A stretch of DNA of 64,000 bases, from contig VZRR01011487.1 of NCBI GenBank assembly GCA_013398015.1, forward strand, positions 1 to 64,000. The letters are read 5' to 3'. This document shows positions 38,126 through 51,456 of this stretch, in pieces. The notes below the pieces were generated by a model, which saw nothing but the letters and a program-made list of their open reading frames with translations, ran no database searches and was not told where the DNA came from. A program made the position numbers and the translations under genes. The DNA is from Oreocharis arfaki (Eukaryota > Chordata > Aves > Passeriformes > Paramythiidae). Each line of letters opens with the position of its first letter. Within the stretch, counting starts at the first letter, position 1.

Positions 38126-40980
38126 ACCAGCATCAAACTAGACTAACCTGACAAAAGCCTCATAGCACTGTTGTCAGAATATTGAAAAAAAAAACAAAAA
38201 AACCCATAAAAACCCAAAACCAAAAACAAACCCCAAACCCTGTCAGGAGACTAATGATAAAATCCCTGGAGCTGACAATGCTGTCACATAGCACAAACAA
38301 CCAAATGCATTTAAATGAAAGTTTGTGCAGACTGTCACTGGGTATGTAACATGCAGAAAACATGTTTTTTACAAGCACATGGGACTGATTTCTTGTTAAT
38401 GCTAATGCACCAAGAACAGCAGCAGTGGAGTTTATTTTTCATCATTTTCCTCATAGATTTTTGAGGGTCCAAGGAAGGAGAGTAAGGACAGCCACCCCAT
38501 AAAGCCATATTTCCCCCCATTCTTTTTTGTAGCACTATAAAGAAAATAGTTGAAATTATGAGATTTTACTACATCTACTCAAGAGAAAAAAAAATACAAA
38601 AAATGAAATATAGTAATAGAAAATAACAGAAGTGTTTCCCTCCTTGAAAGGACAGAGCATTTATGCTGTTGTGTTTTAAATGGCACACTACCATGGTGAG
38701 TCGTTGCCTTCAAAAGTAATATTTATAGTCCTCTGCAGCTCACATGGTGACACCCAACACATCTCACCTATGTGAGAATTAGCCTGCTTGGGGACAGGGT
38801 CTGCAGACACATTCTGGAGTCACTGTCATTTGGGATGCTCAGAGTCCTTGGACATACTCCGTTTCTCAACAGGATGTCCAAATTGTTGACCCTCTCTGGA
38901 TGCTTTTGAGAACATGCCCCTGATGAGCCCAGCAGGCTGCTGGATCTCTGCCTTCCAAAGCCTGCTCATTTGTGATCCATTTCTGCACTAATTCAACCAT
39001 ACTAAAATTACACACCTCTTTAAAAATAATAATGTTATCTACTGCTGGGATGATGATCAAGAAGCAACATTAAAGCCTCTGTACATTGACAAAAAGCCAC
39101 ATAGTGGAGTTACAGAAGTGACAATTTTTAGTGACTAATGGAAACTTACAGGGTCTTAATGATCCAACTTTGCAGACACACAGAGACACAAGGGAAGCTT
39201 GGACCACCCAGAAAGACAGTGACTGCTGATCCCACATTGGGAATAGGAACAAGAGAATTTAGCAATCTCTGAGAGATCTGGACTGCTAAATGCAACTCCT
39301 CCACACATTTCTGCAGGTCTTCTCCTTCCCTCAAATAGCCCAGAAATTAATGACCTGGTTAATGCCTAATCATTATCTAATTTCCTTTCTTTCAAAGATA
39401 CTTAATTTTATCCTTTCCCTTCTTTTTCCTAAGCTGTGCTTCCTCGCTGTGCTATCTAGAGAAGTGACTCCAAATTTCAGCCCAGGTGCCAAAGCACTAA
39501 TATGCTGTGAGCACTGAGTTCCTATGAAGCAGCATATCAATAACTAATGGGAGCTAATCATGAACTACAATCTCCCATCAGCATAGAAATTAAGCAAGTT
39601 TGTTATAGTACAGACCCACTGAGCGATGAGTCCACCAGTACGTCCTGCATGGTCCCAGCTCAGTTACTGAGGACCCAGATGTCTTAGTGTGGTTGGGAAA
39701 TTGACCTTGTGCCTCATTTTAGCAGTGAGAAGAGCATGAAAGCGCTGCTAATTCTTCAAGAATTCCATTTAAAGACTATTCCTGTCCCCCTGCTGTGATG
39801 TGACACCTAATGAAGATGTTTTCAGGAAGGTGCATGATTGGACTCCAAAGGAAATCTTTCTGAGAGAAGGATTTGTCTGCATAAGCTTGAAGAAGGCATA
39901 AAGACAAACATGGTGATGTAAAGAAATGGAAGGTGAATTAGGAAGAAGAAGAACAAGTAGAGAGAAAACCTAAGAGATGTCTGATTTAGACAGGAGGGAA
40001 ACTGAAGGCTTTTTCATGACACCCAAGGATGGTTCTGAATACATTGCTCCCTGTCCAGTATTTCAGTCTGTCACCCCCAAGCCTCTTTCACAAGCCTAAT
40101 CAGACACTAAAGCTTTCCCCCTCTAAAAATGCTAGGCACCTTTTCAGGTGAAAATGTTTTGAATGTCAAGAGAGAGTACTATAAAAACTCCGGTTGAAAC
40201 TGCCACCATTTCCCTTTTAATATCACTCATTAAAAACATCTGCATCAAGAATTAAGGGGGACCATTATTTTCTTGCTGTATGCAATTTTGAAGTTTCAGG
40301 TGACCATTCCCATTACATGAGATGTAATAAATCTTCTGTGTCTGTGAGCAGTTGATATGGTTTATTTTAATGGCCACAGTTAAAGGTTTCATGGGCTCAG
40401 GCCACAACCAAATCTCTTTATAATAATTCTCTAGGCTACTGCATAATTTATAGCCCTTATGCACTTTTCATGATCTAATTTACCTTCCTCTTAAAATATT
40501 TTGTAAAACCAGTGTTCCATTTATAATGATATATATCCCATTATAAAATATACTCACTACTTTGTTACCAGAATAGCATTTTATGTGTGTAAACCAAGGG
40601 GCATTAGCATATGCCAGAATTACTCTCTCAACTCAGTGATATACAGAGCATAATGGAATTATGAGCAATTTGGTTCACACTGTCAAAAATATAAATGCAG
40701 TGAGATTTTAATAGTAGGCCTGCAAATAATGTTTCATAAGAAAAGCATATTTTTGTAAATGAGATTCCCAAAAAAGAGTGAAATCTAGATGTGAGGTGAT
40801 GGAGGGCAGAGGAAGGAGACATGGAATCAGCTACGCAAATTGTGATCCTGTGTTCATACATAACTGCCCTGAAGGGAGAGAGAAAAAGGCAAACTCCCTG
40901 GTTTCACCATCAGTATTGCTCCAAGACATAAGAGGATGAAAAGGCCAAAAGGCTGTGGGGAAAACATTGCAATTTTTGAA
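38126..40980. other. non-coding stretch, no gene recognised
   Basis: A/C-rich low-complexity sequence occupies 38180-38240. Otherwise the stretch is AT-rich unique-looking sequence with frames of at most 80 codons. Confidence 0.5.
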
Positions 40981-41035
40981 CCATAGTGTCATTAAGTTTG
41001 GAAAAGACCTCCAAGACCATCAAGTCTAACCTTCA
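40981..41035 (-). mobile_element. old CR1 LINE 3'-end fragment
   Basis: Reads CCATAGTGTCATTAAGTTTG then GAAAAGACCTCCAAGACCAT and CAAGTCTAACCTTC, matching the older CR1 3'-end type ('cattaaggttggaaaagacctctaagatcatcaagtccaacc'). Only about 55 bases are clear, and the following 100 bases may be further decayed element. Confidence 0.75.
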
Positions 41036-43590
41036 AGGCTGAAGGAAAATTCACCAAGAGTAATCACACTAACAAACACGATGTTTTGGACTCTGTTCAA
41101 CCAAAATGTCAGAAAGTGTTTCTCTCTAAAGCTGTCAGCAAGTGAACTCTCTGGGCTCTTTCAAATCAAGTTCTTTCTACCCATTTCAATGGTATTTAAC
41201 CATACCCAACTTAAACAGGATTTTCTTGGCCATGACACTAAATAAGTTTCTCTGCCCAAACCATACTTTGCTCTAAAGGCATAATGATAGTTCAAGAGAC
41301 ACTCCAGCATATATTATCTAACCCGTACCTGACCTCCCCTAAAGAAAACCTCTCATTCACATAAGCATGCAATATATTTTTCTTGTAGGAAAAGTTGTGA
41401 AATGTAATTTTCTGATGTTACTGCAATACGCAAAATATTATACCACTTGTCAGGTCACAAGTCATTAAACCAACAGACAATTGAACAGTATTGCCATTTG
41501 CAAAGTTCTGTATATTTGCATGTACATATGGTGGCTGCCTTGCTGGAGATATTTGTGATACTGTAGATTTCATTTTTTTCAGGGTATATTCCAAGTCTCG
41601 TTTGTTTCCTGAAAATACCCGCACAAATCAGGCACTGCAGAGTTAGGCTATATTTACTCCCAGAAACCCGAACTCTGAGCTTTATTACCTAAAAAAAACC
41701 ATGGAAACCAAGTATCAGCAACAGCAACTTACCAAGTTGTTATTTCCCTTTCTTTGTTTCTTAATTTACTTATGCTTTATTACATCAACATTACCTACCA
41801 CCTGGCAAAAACTCAGCTATATATTCAAAGATTTTCACATGCCTCACATATCGGTGACTGACTATAATAATGTTGTCACTTAATATTTAACATAGTATCA
41901 AAGAACCTGTGCACTTATTCCCATTTTGTGTATCATGAAACTGAAATAAAGGAAATTTTACTGGGTTTCCAATAACTTTTCTATAATTGAATGTTTGGGC
42001 CAGAGTCAAGTATAGAATCCAAATTGCTTCATTTTCGATGTTAGGTTCTGAAAGAGGCCCATGTTTTATCTCAGAGCAGTTCTCTTGGCAATTCCTGATG
42101 TGTCTCTCTCAGGAGTACATGGTGCCTTTACCTATTTCAGACCCAGCAAGAGGAAGGTTTTCGTTTTAAGGGAACTGGATGGGAACACATTTATTTCCTC
42201 CCTACAGGTATGTGCACGTGCTCTGACAGCAGGAAGATTCAGCTCTGTTATTCCCCTCCCTCTTAGGCTCTCTGAAAAGCCATGCTCACTCCAATTTACA
42301 GTAGCTTGCACCGATTCAATAACCCATTCAGACCCATGACAGTGACTATTATCTGAACAACAGCTGCTTTGATACAACCAAAAGCCTGTAGAACAGTAAT
42401 CCAAGGATACATGCTCCGCTAAGGTAGATTTTAGCTCCCATAGCCCATGGACTAGAGGCCGCAATTCTGCGTTTCCCGAAGTCATCCATACAGAGAAACA
42501 CAAATCCCACCTGCAGCTGCTCCACCAAGTAATGACTAAGTCCTGTAAAAGACACAGCATTTACCAGGTACTTTTCTGCTTGTTATGGGGAAAAAAAAAA
42601 AAAGAATGCTTTACACCTACATTTAAAATGCATCTCGATTTCTGGAGGGTTAGTGAGCACAAGGCTGCATATTGCATTTGGCAGTGATAAAATCAAACTG
42701 TCATTGCTACTGGAGACTGAACACAGCTCGTATATATCTTACCTTTTAAACCCATTCTATCAAAGCTGTAGCACAAATAAAGATGAATAGTATTTCTAAG
42801 CCAGCACAAACCCACCCCTCAATCTAGCAGAAACCACACAATACTTATCACCATTTCACAGGATCCTATTTAAGCTTATAAATACTTCTTTTTATTATTT
42901 CCAGATTTCATTCAAGATTTTTGTTAAGTCCTTTTGACAAAACTTGCAGGTTTTACCTCTCCCTATCAATTTAAGATTTGTATTGGTTCTTCACCAGGAA
43001 GTTGCCTGTAACACACAGACCTGCTGTCAGTGTGCTCAGACTCAGGAGCACCTGTCAAATTTTGTACAGAGCCGAGAGCTCTACTTTTTTTTGGGCAGTA
43101 GCAAAAAAGATTTAAGACACTGAAAATTACTGAAGGCTTAAGTCTACCACCCTACCAAACATTAAAAAAGATTAAATCTTTTTATTATATACTATTTTTA
43201 AAAAATTCAATATGCTTAAATAAAAAATTCTCAGTAGACAACACATGCAGTGTAAAGGGATAACTGATCTTGGGTCACACTGCTTGACTCAGGTCCTCAG
43301 CCTAGGCAAACTGCATGCATGTTCCTTTTACATGCAAGGTCTAGAGGGGAGAAAAAAGCCTTATATCCATTACTGGTTTTGCTGATTCTGCACCCAGGTA
43401 GATTTTTTCATTATTTCCTTGACTCTTCACCAATGCTATCAAGCACAACAAAAAATCTACAGGCCCAGCCAAGAAGAGAGAGAGATATTTGAATGCCACT
43501 GTTGTGACATTCCCCCTTGGGCCAATGTCCATGAACTATATGAGTTCCACTCATGCCCTGTTTTAAAGGTTTAAAGGGCACATAAGCTGT
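41036..43590. other. non-coding stretch, no gene recognised
   Basis: The longest frame is 142 codons on the minus strand (42132-42560). It overlaps frames on both strands and shows no domain. A 14-base A run lies at about 42590. No gene or repeat is supported. Confidence 0.45.
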
Positions 43591-43868
43591 GCAGGGACAC
43601 CTTCCACTATCCCAGGTTGCTCCAAGCCCCATCCAACCCAGCCTTGGACACGTCCAGGGATCCAGGGGCAGCCACAGCTTCTCTGGGCAACCTGTGCCAG
43701 GGCGTCACCACCCCCACAGGGAAGAATTTCTTCCTAATATCCAATCGAATCCTGCCCTCTGTCTATCTGAAGCCATTCCCCCTTATGCTGCCACTCTAGG
43801 CCCTTGTCTGAAGTCCCTCTCGTGCTTTCCTATAGCCCCTTGAGGCACTGGAAGACTGCAGTATAATG
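43591..43868 (-). mobile_element. CR1 LINE fragment lacking its 3' terminus
   Basis: Reverse-oriented CR1: GCAGGGACACCTTCCACTAT, 'cccaggttgctccaagccccatccaaccc', 'cctgtgccagggcgtcaccacccccacag', 'gaagaatttcttcctaatatccaatcgaa', 'ccattcccccttatgctgcc', then 'cttgaggcactggaagactgcagtataatgaag'. It extends far into the ORF2 end yet lacks about the last 70 bases of the 3' UTR. This is unusual for CR1, since truncation normally affects the 5' side. A later deletion is the likely cause. It belongs to the CACTATCCCAGG type. Confidence 0.93.
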
Positions 43869-45000
43869 AAGACCAGAAGAAAGCGCAGATAAAAACAACC
43901 GAGGGGTCCACTTCTCTTCAAGAGCTGCCCCCTCAGAACTGCATCATGTTTTCAGTGCCTTTGAAAACAGGAAAGTCCCAGTCTTGATCTTGTACAGATA
44001 CTGCTGACCTCTCCAGAGCTGCTGCTGCTGCCCCTTGCCACCAGCTGAGATGAAACTTTCTTCATTCCTGGCCACTCTTCAGACTACTCCTCAGCTTTTC
44101 AGAAAGATAGCTGAAACTGCCTGGAAATGTTGTATTTACCTATAACAAACTGTTTACCCATATCTGAGTGATAGTCCTAAGCCACTATATATCGACTCTT
44201 ACTAACAGCAAAGTCTCGGTGTGCGTCTTTTTCACAACAGCTCAATGCCAACAGGAGAGCACTCACCGCACCTACCTGCCACATCTGTGCCGTGGAAAGG
44301 AAGCAGCAGGCACAGAACAGGCAACTCTATGAGCAATTATTTATTTTCATGAACATTTATTATATTTGTACATGTTAACTTTGCCTGGTGGGCTTTGGAG
44401 AAGGGGTGGCATAATTCTAAATCAGCAGCGAGATTACATAATGTTTTACGGGTTTTTTTTAAAAATCTCTTTTGTTACATTTTTTTGCGTGTACATCTTA
44501 GAGCTTCCATATATATTTCCAGTCTCTGAGCATCGTTATTTATGCTTATGAGTAGTTTGAAGGTGATATTTCCAATGGAAATTGGAAATATGGGGCAGGA
44601 AATTTTGTCTCTTTAGAAACCAAATGAAATAGAGAAGGAAAAAACTAATGTGTGAGAATGGTTTTCTTACCTGTCAGCTCAGAAAACTGCAGGACATTGA
44701 ACAGGTATGGAGGGAAAGTGGGTGACAAAGTGCATCAAGAGAAGTAGATTTGATTTAAAAAAGGCAGGGATGGGTTAGAAAAGCAATTGGGTTTAGAAGA
44801 CAATTCAGAGGTACACAGGGCTAGACCTCGGCACTGCCACTTCCAAACACACTTGGCTTGTGTATTGGTGCAAGCAACAGTGGACAGAGACATCTAATAT
44901 CAATTTTTCTTTAAATGTTGATATTCCAGCTGGTATTTCTCCCAGAGGTTTTGGGTTTGCTTGACTACTAGGTATTCATTTCTACTCGTGCCCACAAGCA
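43869..45000. other. non-coding stretch; weak LTR-like composition in places
   Basis: The region 43900-44330 is GC-richer, with phrases such as CCACTATATATCGACTC and GGTGTGCGTCTTTTTCACAA that have an LTR-like flavour, but I find no matching TG...CA ends or target duplications. A perfect 11-bp hairpin lies at 44566-44591. No gene. Confidence 0.35.
44566..44591 (+). repeat. perfect 11-bp hairpin with GGAA loop
   Basis: Arms ATATTTCCAAT and ATTGGAAATAT flank GGAA. If transcribed on the plus strand the loop would fit the stable GNRA tetraloop class. There is no sign of a surrounding RNA gene. Confidence 0.6.
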
Positions 45001-45335
45001 TAGAATTATAGAATCACAGAATACGCTGAGTTAGAAGACACCCATCAGGACCACCGAATCCAACTCCTGCCCCTGTGCAGGACTCCACAAGAATCCCATC
45101 CTGTGCCTGAGAGCATTGTCTAAACACTTCTTGAGCTCTGTCAGGCTTGGTGCTGTGACAACTTCCCTGGGGAGCCTGTTCCAGTGGCCAGCCACCCTCT
45201 GGATGAAGAACCTTTTCCTGATATCCAACCTACACCTCCTCTGACTCAGCTCCAGTCGTTTTCTGGACTCCTGTCACTGGTCACAAGAGTGAAGAGATCA
45301 GTGCTGGCCCTCGGCTTCCTCTCATGAGCATACTG
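45001..45335 (-). mobile_element. CR1 LINE 3' fragment with open ORF2 C-terminus
   Basis: On the minus strand, 45228-45031 stays open and encodes the conserved CR1 ORF2 C-terminal block, with DIRKRFFIQRV, HWNRLPREVV and LKKCLDNAL, which follows the reverse-transcriptase domain in CR1. On the plus strand the copy begins TAGAATTATAGAATCACAGA, the CR1 3' end, and runs out near 'gaagagatcagtgctggccc'. It is a different subfamily from the CCATGGGCAGGG copies (it has CCCCTGTGCAGGACTCCACA). The element is 5'-truncated and inactive. Survival of the frame over ~65 codons suggests moderate age, not function. Confidence 0.93.
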
Positions 45336-46165
45336 GAACCACCTTCTGATCTAAGCAGGACACAAACTCAGCACAAACTGATGTGGAAATCCCCATAAGA
45401 CACATTTCTATCTTCCTTTTCCCAAAGGTGAAAGAGAAGTGGAGAGGGAAGGAGGGTGAAAGAGAAGGAGCAGGTAACAGGGAAGTTATGGATGATGGTG
45501 GTGGATGAATACAGTCTCTAAACCCCAAAGGTTCATTTCAGGGAGCAAAAAACACCAATTACGAGGAAAATAAAAAAGGTTGTGTGTGTAAAATCCTACT
45601 TGTTATTGTGATCACTCCCATTATTTCCTTATCAAGACACTCCATCAAGCATCTGTATCTTTTCTCTGTTTTATTGCTGCAAGTTTTATTGCAAATTTTT
45701 CATAGTAGTATATACTTGCTAAAAAAAGAAAAAAAAAAAACAAACAAAAACAACCAAACCCAGGGCTTTCATCTATCTCCTGTTGTTGATAACTCAGAAT
45801 GGGTTTGATAGTGAGAAAGCCCATGGCAGACCCAGCAGTGCTGCATGGATGCAGCTCGTGCTGTCAGGCATTTGTTTTGTCTGGGTAAGAAGCAGCTTCT
45901 CTCTCATTTCATTTCTGCTTGCTTACCAGGAGCTGGATGCATTAAAGGCAAAAGTCCCTTTATTACCTGCTCATCTCTCACTCCCATGTGCATTTGCTTC
46001 TCACACAGAAGATTACCTCTTTCAAGCTGTTCTTTCCCACTTTTGTTCTCTGCTGAGCTACTGCTTGTCAACACATTTATCCGTTTGCTGCTTTCAGTCA
46101 AAGGAGTAAAAAAAAAAAACAAGTTAAAAAAGAAGCAGAAGGAGGAGAAGCTGCACTGTAGGCAT
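45336..46165. other. non-coding stretch with A-rich tract
   Basis: An A-rich run (AAAAAAGAAAAAAAAAACAA type) lies at 45720-45760. Overlapping frames of about 110 codons on both strands have no domain. No gene is supported. Confidence 0.45.
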
Positions 46166-46339
46166 TCTGTGTAGCTGGAGAGAGAAACATTGCCAACTGC
46201 CAAGTGATTTAATTCTTCAAACAAAGGGATAAATAAAATAGGAGCATTTNCTCTATCTGTGTAGCTGGAGAGGGAAACATTGCCAACTGCCAAGTGATTT
46301 AATTCTTCAAACAAAGGGATAAATAAAATAGGAGCATTT
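46166..46339. repeat. 84-bp tandem duplication around a single N
   Basis: Positions 46166-46249 and 46256-46339 are the same 84 bases with one mismatch (AGAGAGAAAC versus AGAGGGAAAC), period 90. The junction holds an N at 46250 followed by CTCTA. A near-identical duplication touching an N is what a mis-joined contig end or unresolved haplotype overlap would give. A 193-codon minus-strand frame through it is produced by the duplication and is not a gene. Confidence 0.9.
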
Positions 46340-49300
46340 GCATGGATCAGCTCTTCATGCTGGGGTAAAACCCAAATGCAGATTTGGCCCATCTCCCACC
46401 TGTGCTGGCTCCAGCTGGAAACATCTGCAACCCCAATTATAAAGGTAGTGGCTGTTCTGCAGGGCAGAGATCTCCATAAGTTCAAGGTCTAGGTCGTGGC
46501 TTGGGAAGCCACCAAAATCTTGCATGGCTCAGAGAGAACAGCTCCCAGCCTCATCAAAACTGCTCTTATGCTCATTACAGGTTAAATCTCTTGTATCTGT
46601 GCAACATGAGACACCACCAAGGCCATGGGAAAAATTGGGAGTTAGGTTTTGAAGCACTGGCCTTTGCCTTGGACTTGTCCAACAGATACAAAGAGGGTTT
46701 TTTCGGTTTTCAAAATCCTTTGGGAGTATTCAGAGATAGTAATCACAGCAATTCATTGCTGAGTCATGCTAAGAAACTTCAGCAGAAGCAAAGATTCATG
46801 TTTCCCATTCTTTAATTAATGCTAATGATAATTTAGCAGTCCCTTGATATGACACACTTATCTCTACACCCACAGTTCTTCTCCTCATCTCTGCTTCCCT
46901 TGCCACTCTTGTCTTGGTGTTCGAGGGTTTTTTTCCCATCTCTGTGTGGTACTGACAGGCACTATGGATACACTTGAATTTGTGACAACCTTGTTAAATC
47001 AAAACAAATCACTTCTTACGTTCAGAGATCCACTTCACTGAAATAAACAGGGAAGTATTTTCCTGTACAAATCCCAGTAGCCACAGCACTCTCAATGCCA
47101 TTATTTGCATTAGAAGAAACACACAGGAGCAGCCTCTCTCAGCACTGATGAGCTTCTACTCCCTGTGCTACAGGCCACCACAGAGATGGAATAAGATCTG
47201 TTTTTAAGTTGTCTAAAAAAAAAAAAAAATCAACCCCAAATAATTTTTCCAAGCTTGAATTAAGGTTTTTACAAGTTCATATTTTCACTTTGGCTCAGTT
47301 GTTCTTATTTGAGTCCAGCTGATTTGTTAATCTTTAATTAAGACCTGTCGGGTAAAAGGAAGAGACAGAGCAAGAACACATGTTTAAATAGATAAGAGAA
47401 ACTAATAGATGGGCCGGAATATTGATCGCTGAGGTTTTAATTCATTTAATATTGATAGAAATAACACTTGCAGAATTGGCAAGAAAGTGTTCTTTTCTAG
47501 AAGGCTGTTCTGGGCTCCTTTCATGATGAAAATCACACAGAGGGAGATGGTAAAACCAAAGGGTGCTTCAGCCACAGTAATAAAAAAACCAATGACTTCA
47601 ACAGGAGATGGACTGAGCCCTAATTGATGCAATGCATGCAAAGAGCACAGCACATAATTTCAATATTGTCTTGCCAGGCTACCCAACAGATACTGAGCAG
47701 ACACCATCATCATCTTCTTTAATGCAATATTTATAAAGAAGCTATATTTTTCAAAGCAGGTATTTATTGATGTCTTGTTGCCTGGCTGAATTGCAGCTTG
47801 CAGATGTTGTATATATTTCAAGGAGAATGTCAGCATTATGAAATAGGGCAGAATGTTAACTCTCTCTTTTTAATTAATCTTCAGTTGTTTTCAGTTTGCA
47901 CCGTTCATCACTATGAACAGTCACCTCAGAAGCTCCTTTCTCAGGGCTGGATAAGTTCACTTCCTACTCTGCTTCCTTAGAGTAACTCTGAGCATGTAGG
48001 TCAAAATTCATCCTGAGAAACAAGCCAGCAAAATGCCTACACACCACTTGCCTCTTCCAAATACAGTGTTTTGAGACATAAATGATGAATAGGGCTTGCA
48101 GCGACACTCGGCACTGGGGTGAAACTCACGCCTTATGATGAACTGACTCCTGGAGAATTTTCTGTGATGGTTATCATCAGCCATGGTTCCTTTCCTTGTA
48201 CTTGCTGCATTCTGTCATGAATCCCAGCACAGTTAAAGGATAAGGTCAAGCAGATTTGAATACTCTCTGGACCTTGATCTCTTTGTTCTTTATTTACATC
48301 AAAATTGTGGTTATTAGAATAGCTGGGATGAAAGTTTTTTCAACCATGATTATTGCCAGACAAACCAGGAAGAACATGGAACAAACTGTGATACAAGTTT
48401 CCTTTCTTTCAGTTGTTTTAAATATACTCAGTTATTTATCCTTCACAGCACAGAGCTTCAGGGAAGGCCAGGAAGGCCCAAATAAGTCAATAATGACAGG
48501 CAGGTGTGCAAGGGATATGTCCTGCAGACACGGACATGCTATCAGCTTTGTAGCTGATAGAACACATAGCAAATCAAGCTCAGGATTTTCAGAGAAGTCC
48601 TTTCTAACCTATATTCTTTGCCTGAATTAATTAACAAATTTTTGATGTGCCAATGTGTATGCTTCCTAGTACATAATCAAAATGCTAGTAATTCCCTTAC
48701 ATTTCTGTGGTTTTAACTTTAGCAGTTTCCAAGGGTTCCTTCCACTTATTGTCTACCTGCTGAAAGAAAGCTCTTCTCTTCAGTATTTATGAAACTATAC
48801 ATGGCAGACAAGGAAAACCAAAAGGGACCAAAACCAAAGAAGTCGAATCAGAATGGGTGAAGTATGTGGGAGCTGTCAGCAGCAAAGTAAAACAATAATT
48901 GAATCTTAAAAGCTCAGTGCTACAGTTATAACTGATAATAAAATGTTCTTTTTGTCTCAGTAGTCTAAATTTTAGCTAATCAAGTTTGATTTCAATAGCC
49001 TTAAAAATAGAAACTTAAAATAGACTTCAGAATAAGCAACATATAAAACAGTAACATTCATGCATTTGCAAAGATCTGCAGAAGCTGATACAGACTGGCA
49101 TTTAGTCAGTAATTTTCAGCCAAAGGTCATAGAATACAAAATGATTATGCTGGGAGCCTCTGAACCTATTAGTGAAATGGAATTGGGTTCCCTCCACTTG
49201 AGCACCCCTTGTTCCACCCTTAAGCTGAGGAAACCAATGGGCCACTTAACATTCATTGATGAAAGGATTTCAGGGGCGATGAGGAAAACTGCACCTTAGG

Positions 49301-51450
49301 AGCACCATGGGGACGCCTGCACAACATCACAGTGGCCATGGGCTGCAACACACCACGCCCTCCTAAAGCACTGGTTCTTTCAGAAGGCAGGGCCCCGCTT
49401 CTGCACATGGGTTGGCATCTGGCACTACATGGATGGAGTGGTGGAATCTAATTGAACTGCTTGTGTACACATGAAAAATGTAGTGGGGTGGATGTCTATG
49501 TTCCAAGATAGGGATGCATTCCTGGGTGTTGCTTAGCAACTCTGTACATTCACTCCATGGACTGCTAATGGTCATGGAACCGCCCAGATCCATCACGTAG
49601 GGCTGCTCTGCAGAAGAGTAAATACCATTTTCATCTGTGACTGGTTTTTCACAGATCCATAAAAATTCATGAAAGCATACACTTTTATGCATTTGACTTC
49701 TCACAGTTAAAGAAGTTTACAATTTTTTAACTCCAATATGAGAAAAAGGAAGACGTGAAACTTTGTGTCGGAAAGGGTAGTGCAAGTCTGAGGCTTTGCT
49801 CTAAGGAGAACACTGGAGTTTCATGGCAAGTCCTTATAAAAAACCTTCAATCTCAACCTGGAATTCAAAAATCCAGCTCAATTATTCTTGGCATTCCACC
49901 GATTCCCAATGAGAAAGATGCTGCAGCTGAATTCCCACCCTCTCTGGCATACACAGAGCACTAATGATGTTACACAGGTGTAATCCTGACCAAAATCTTT
50001 CCCTGCAACCTCAACCAAAGAATTTGTCTGTCATCTCTATCCACTCAGTTGGAATTCATCAATAGCTGCTGCAGAAAGAGGGAAGAAAATGCTATTTATG
50101 TAATGTGCACTTCCTAAACTTGCATTTTTCAAGTTCATTACATTAATCAAAATGGACTAAAAAACGACTACCAGTTGATTTTGGTAAAGATTTTTGGCCC
50201 CACGCTATTACAACACCTTCTCCAGCTACACCAGCATCTGCCATTCTCATGGACCATCTCAGAAGTCTCTTCTTCGAAGGTATTTTTTCCCAAATGATAC
50301 CAGCCTGGACTGTGCATTACATCCAGCCTCTGCCAGACCTCATCCAGAAGGAGCTAATCTCCATCATGTTCCACTCAAAGCTGAATGTCTACCACTGAAG
50401 CAAAAACTTGTATTAAAGGTTAAAACAACACTTATCAGGACAGCCTGTGCCCCTCGAGAGGGAAATGTCTGCTTGAATTCAGGTTCATAGCCCGGTTATG
50501 TTCCATTTTATTACAAAGGCTTGAAACCAAGCACAGCATAAAGTATTTCAGTAAGGCCCCTTCTTACTGAAAGCACTAAGATCCTCCTGATGTTTTTTAA
50601 TTTTGTGCTTTAAAAAAAAAAGAAAAAGTAACAGGAAAGAATTCAAGGGGTTATTTAAGTATGATTGCTGGGGGGGGTGGAGGTGAAATAAAATTTGTTG
50701 CAATGACTTAATCTGGATAGAAAAAAAATGAGTAAACTGCAACCTATGCAAGTTTTTGAGAGAGGTGACTGTTTTCTAGGTGCCATTTAAGCATGGTGCC
50801 TCTTCTAATACCATTCAGTGAGAACAAATTTAGACTAGAAAAGAAGAAAGAAAGTTAAAATAAATCTAAAAAAGAGAGCCTGAATCTCTGTTTCTACTCT
50901 CTTCACTTGTTAAACCCAGCATCTAAACAGGAACAAACCCCCAAACCAGAGTCCCTGTCTTCCATAAGAGGATTCAGTAACAAACGACACTTTGAATACC
51001 AATCACATATGGAAACCAAGAATCAGTTCCTGATACAATTAAAATACTAATGACAAGAACAATTAATTACAATCTCAATTTAAAATTATGAAACAAGTTA
51101 TTATTAGGTTACCAACTCCAAAGAGACCACTTACAGTGTGTCTCTCAGCACAACAGCTTGGTAAAACAAAAATACAGAATACTAATACACCAAAATCAAA
51201 ATGATATATTTTAACTTCATTGATAAAAAAATGTTTTAGTTGCATGGAAGCATTTGGGTTTTTTTTCAAATAAATTTGAAATTTCTAATTTTTCAATTAA
51301 TTTTGACATATCAATCTTCTGTGGAAGAGAAATGCTAAACTTCAGATCGTTCTAATAAATATTACAGTGTACATACACATTCTGTTGTTAAGACTGACAG
51401 CTGTTCTTTACTGGAAGGTTTGCTGTTGTGCTTCTCTTTTTTTCTTATTT
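46340..51450. other. non-coding stretch, no gene or repeat recognised
   Basis: The longest frame is 124 codons (48256-48630), which begins in a hydrophobic stretch and shows no domain. A 9-bp hairpin (CTATCAGCT/AGCTGATAG) is at 48539-48560. The segment 47280-47480 mixes TTAATTAA, ATTGATCGC and similar phrases that could be regulatory, without proof. Confidence 0.45.
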
Positions 51451-51456
51451 CTTTTC

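Noticed and set aside
42132..42560. 142-codon minus-strand open frame
   Set aside because: No recognisable domain, overlapped by frames on both strands, no supporting signals.
43900..44330. possible additional LTR
   Set aside because: Some LTR-like phrases, but no paired TG/CA ends, target duplication or clear TATA-to-AATAAA order.
45904..46485. 193-codon minus-strand open frame
   Set aside because: It spans an N and both copies of a near-identical duplication, so its length is an artefact. The translation repeats itself and has no domain.
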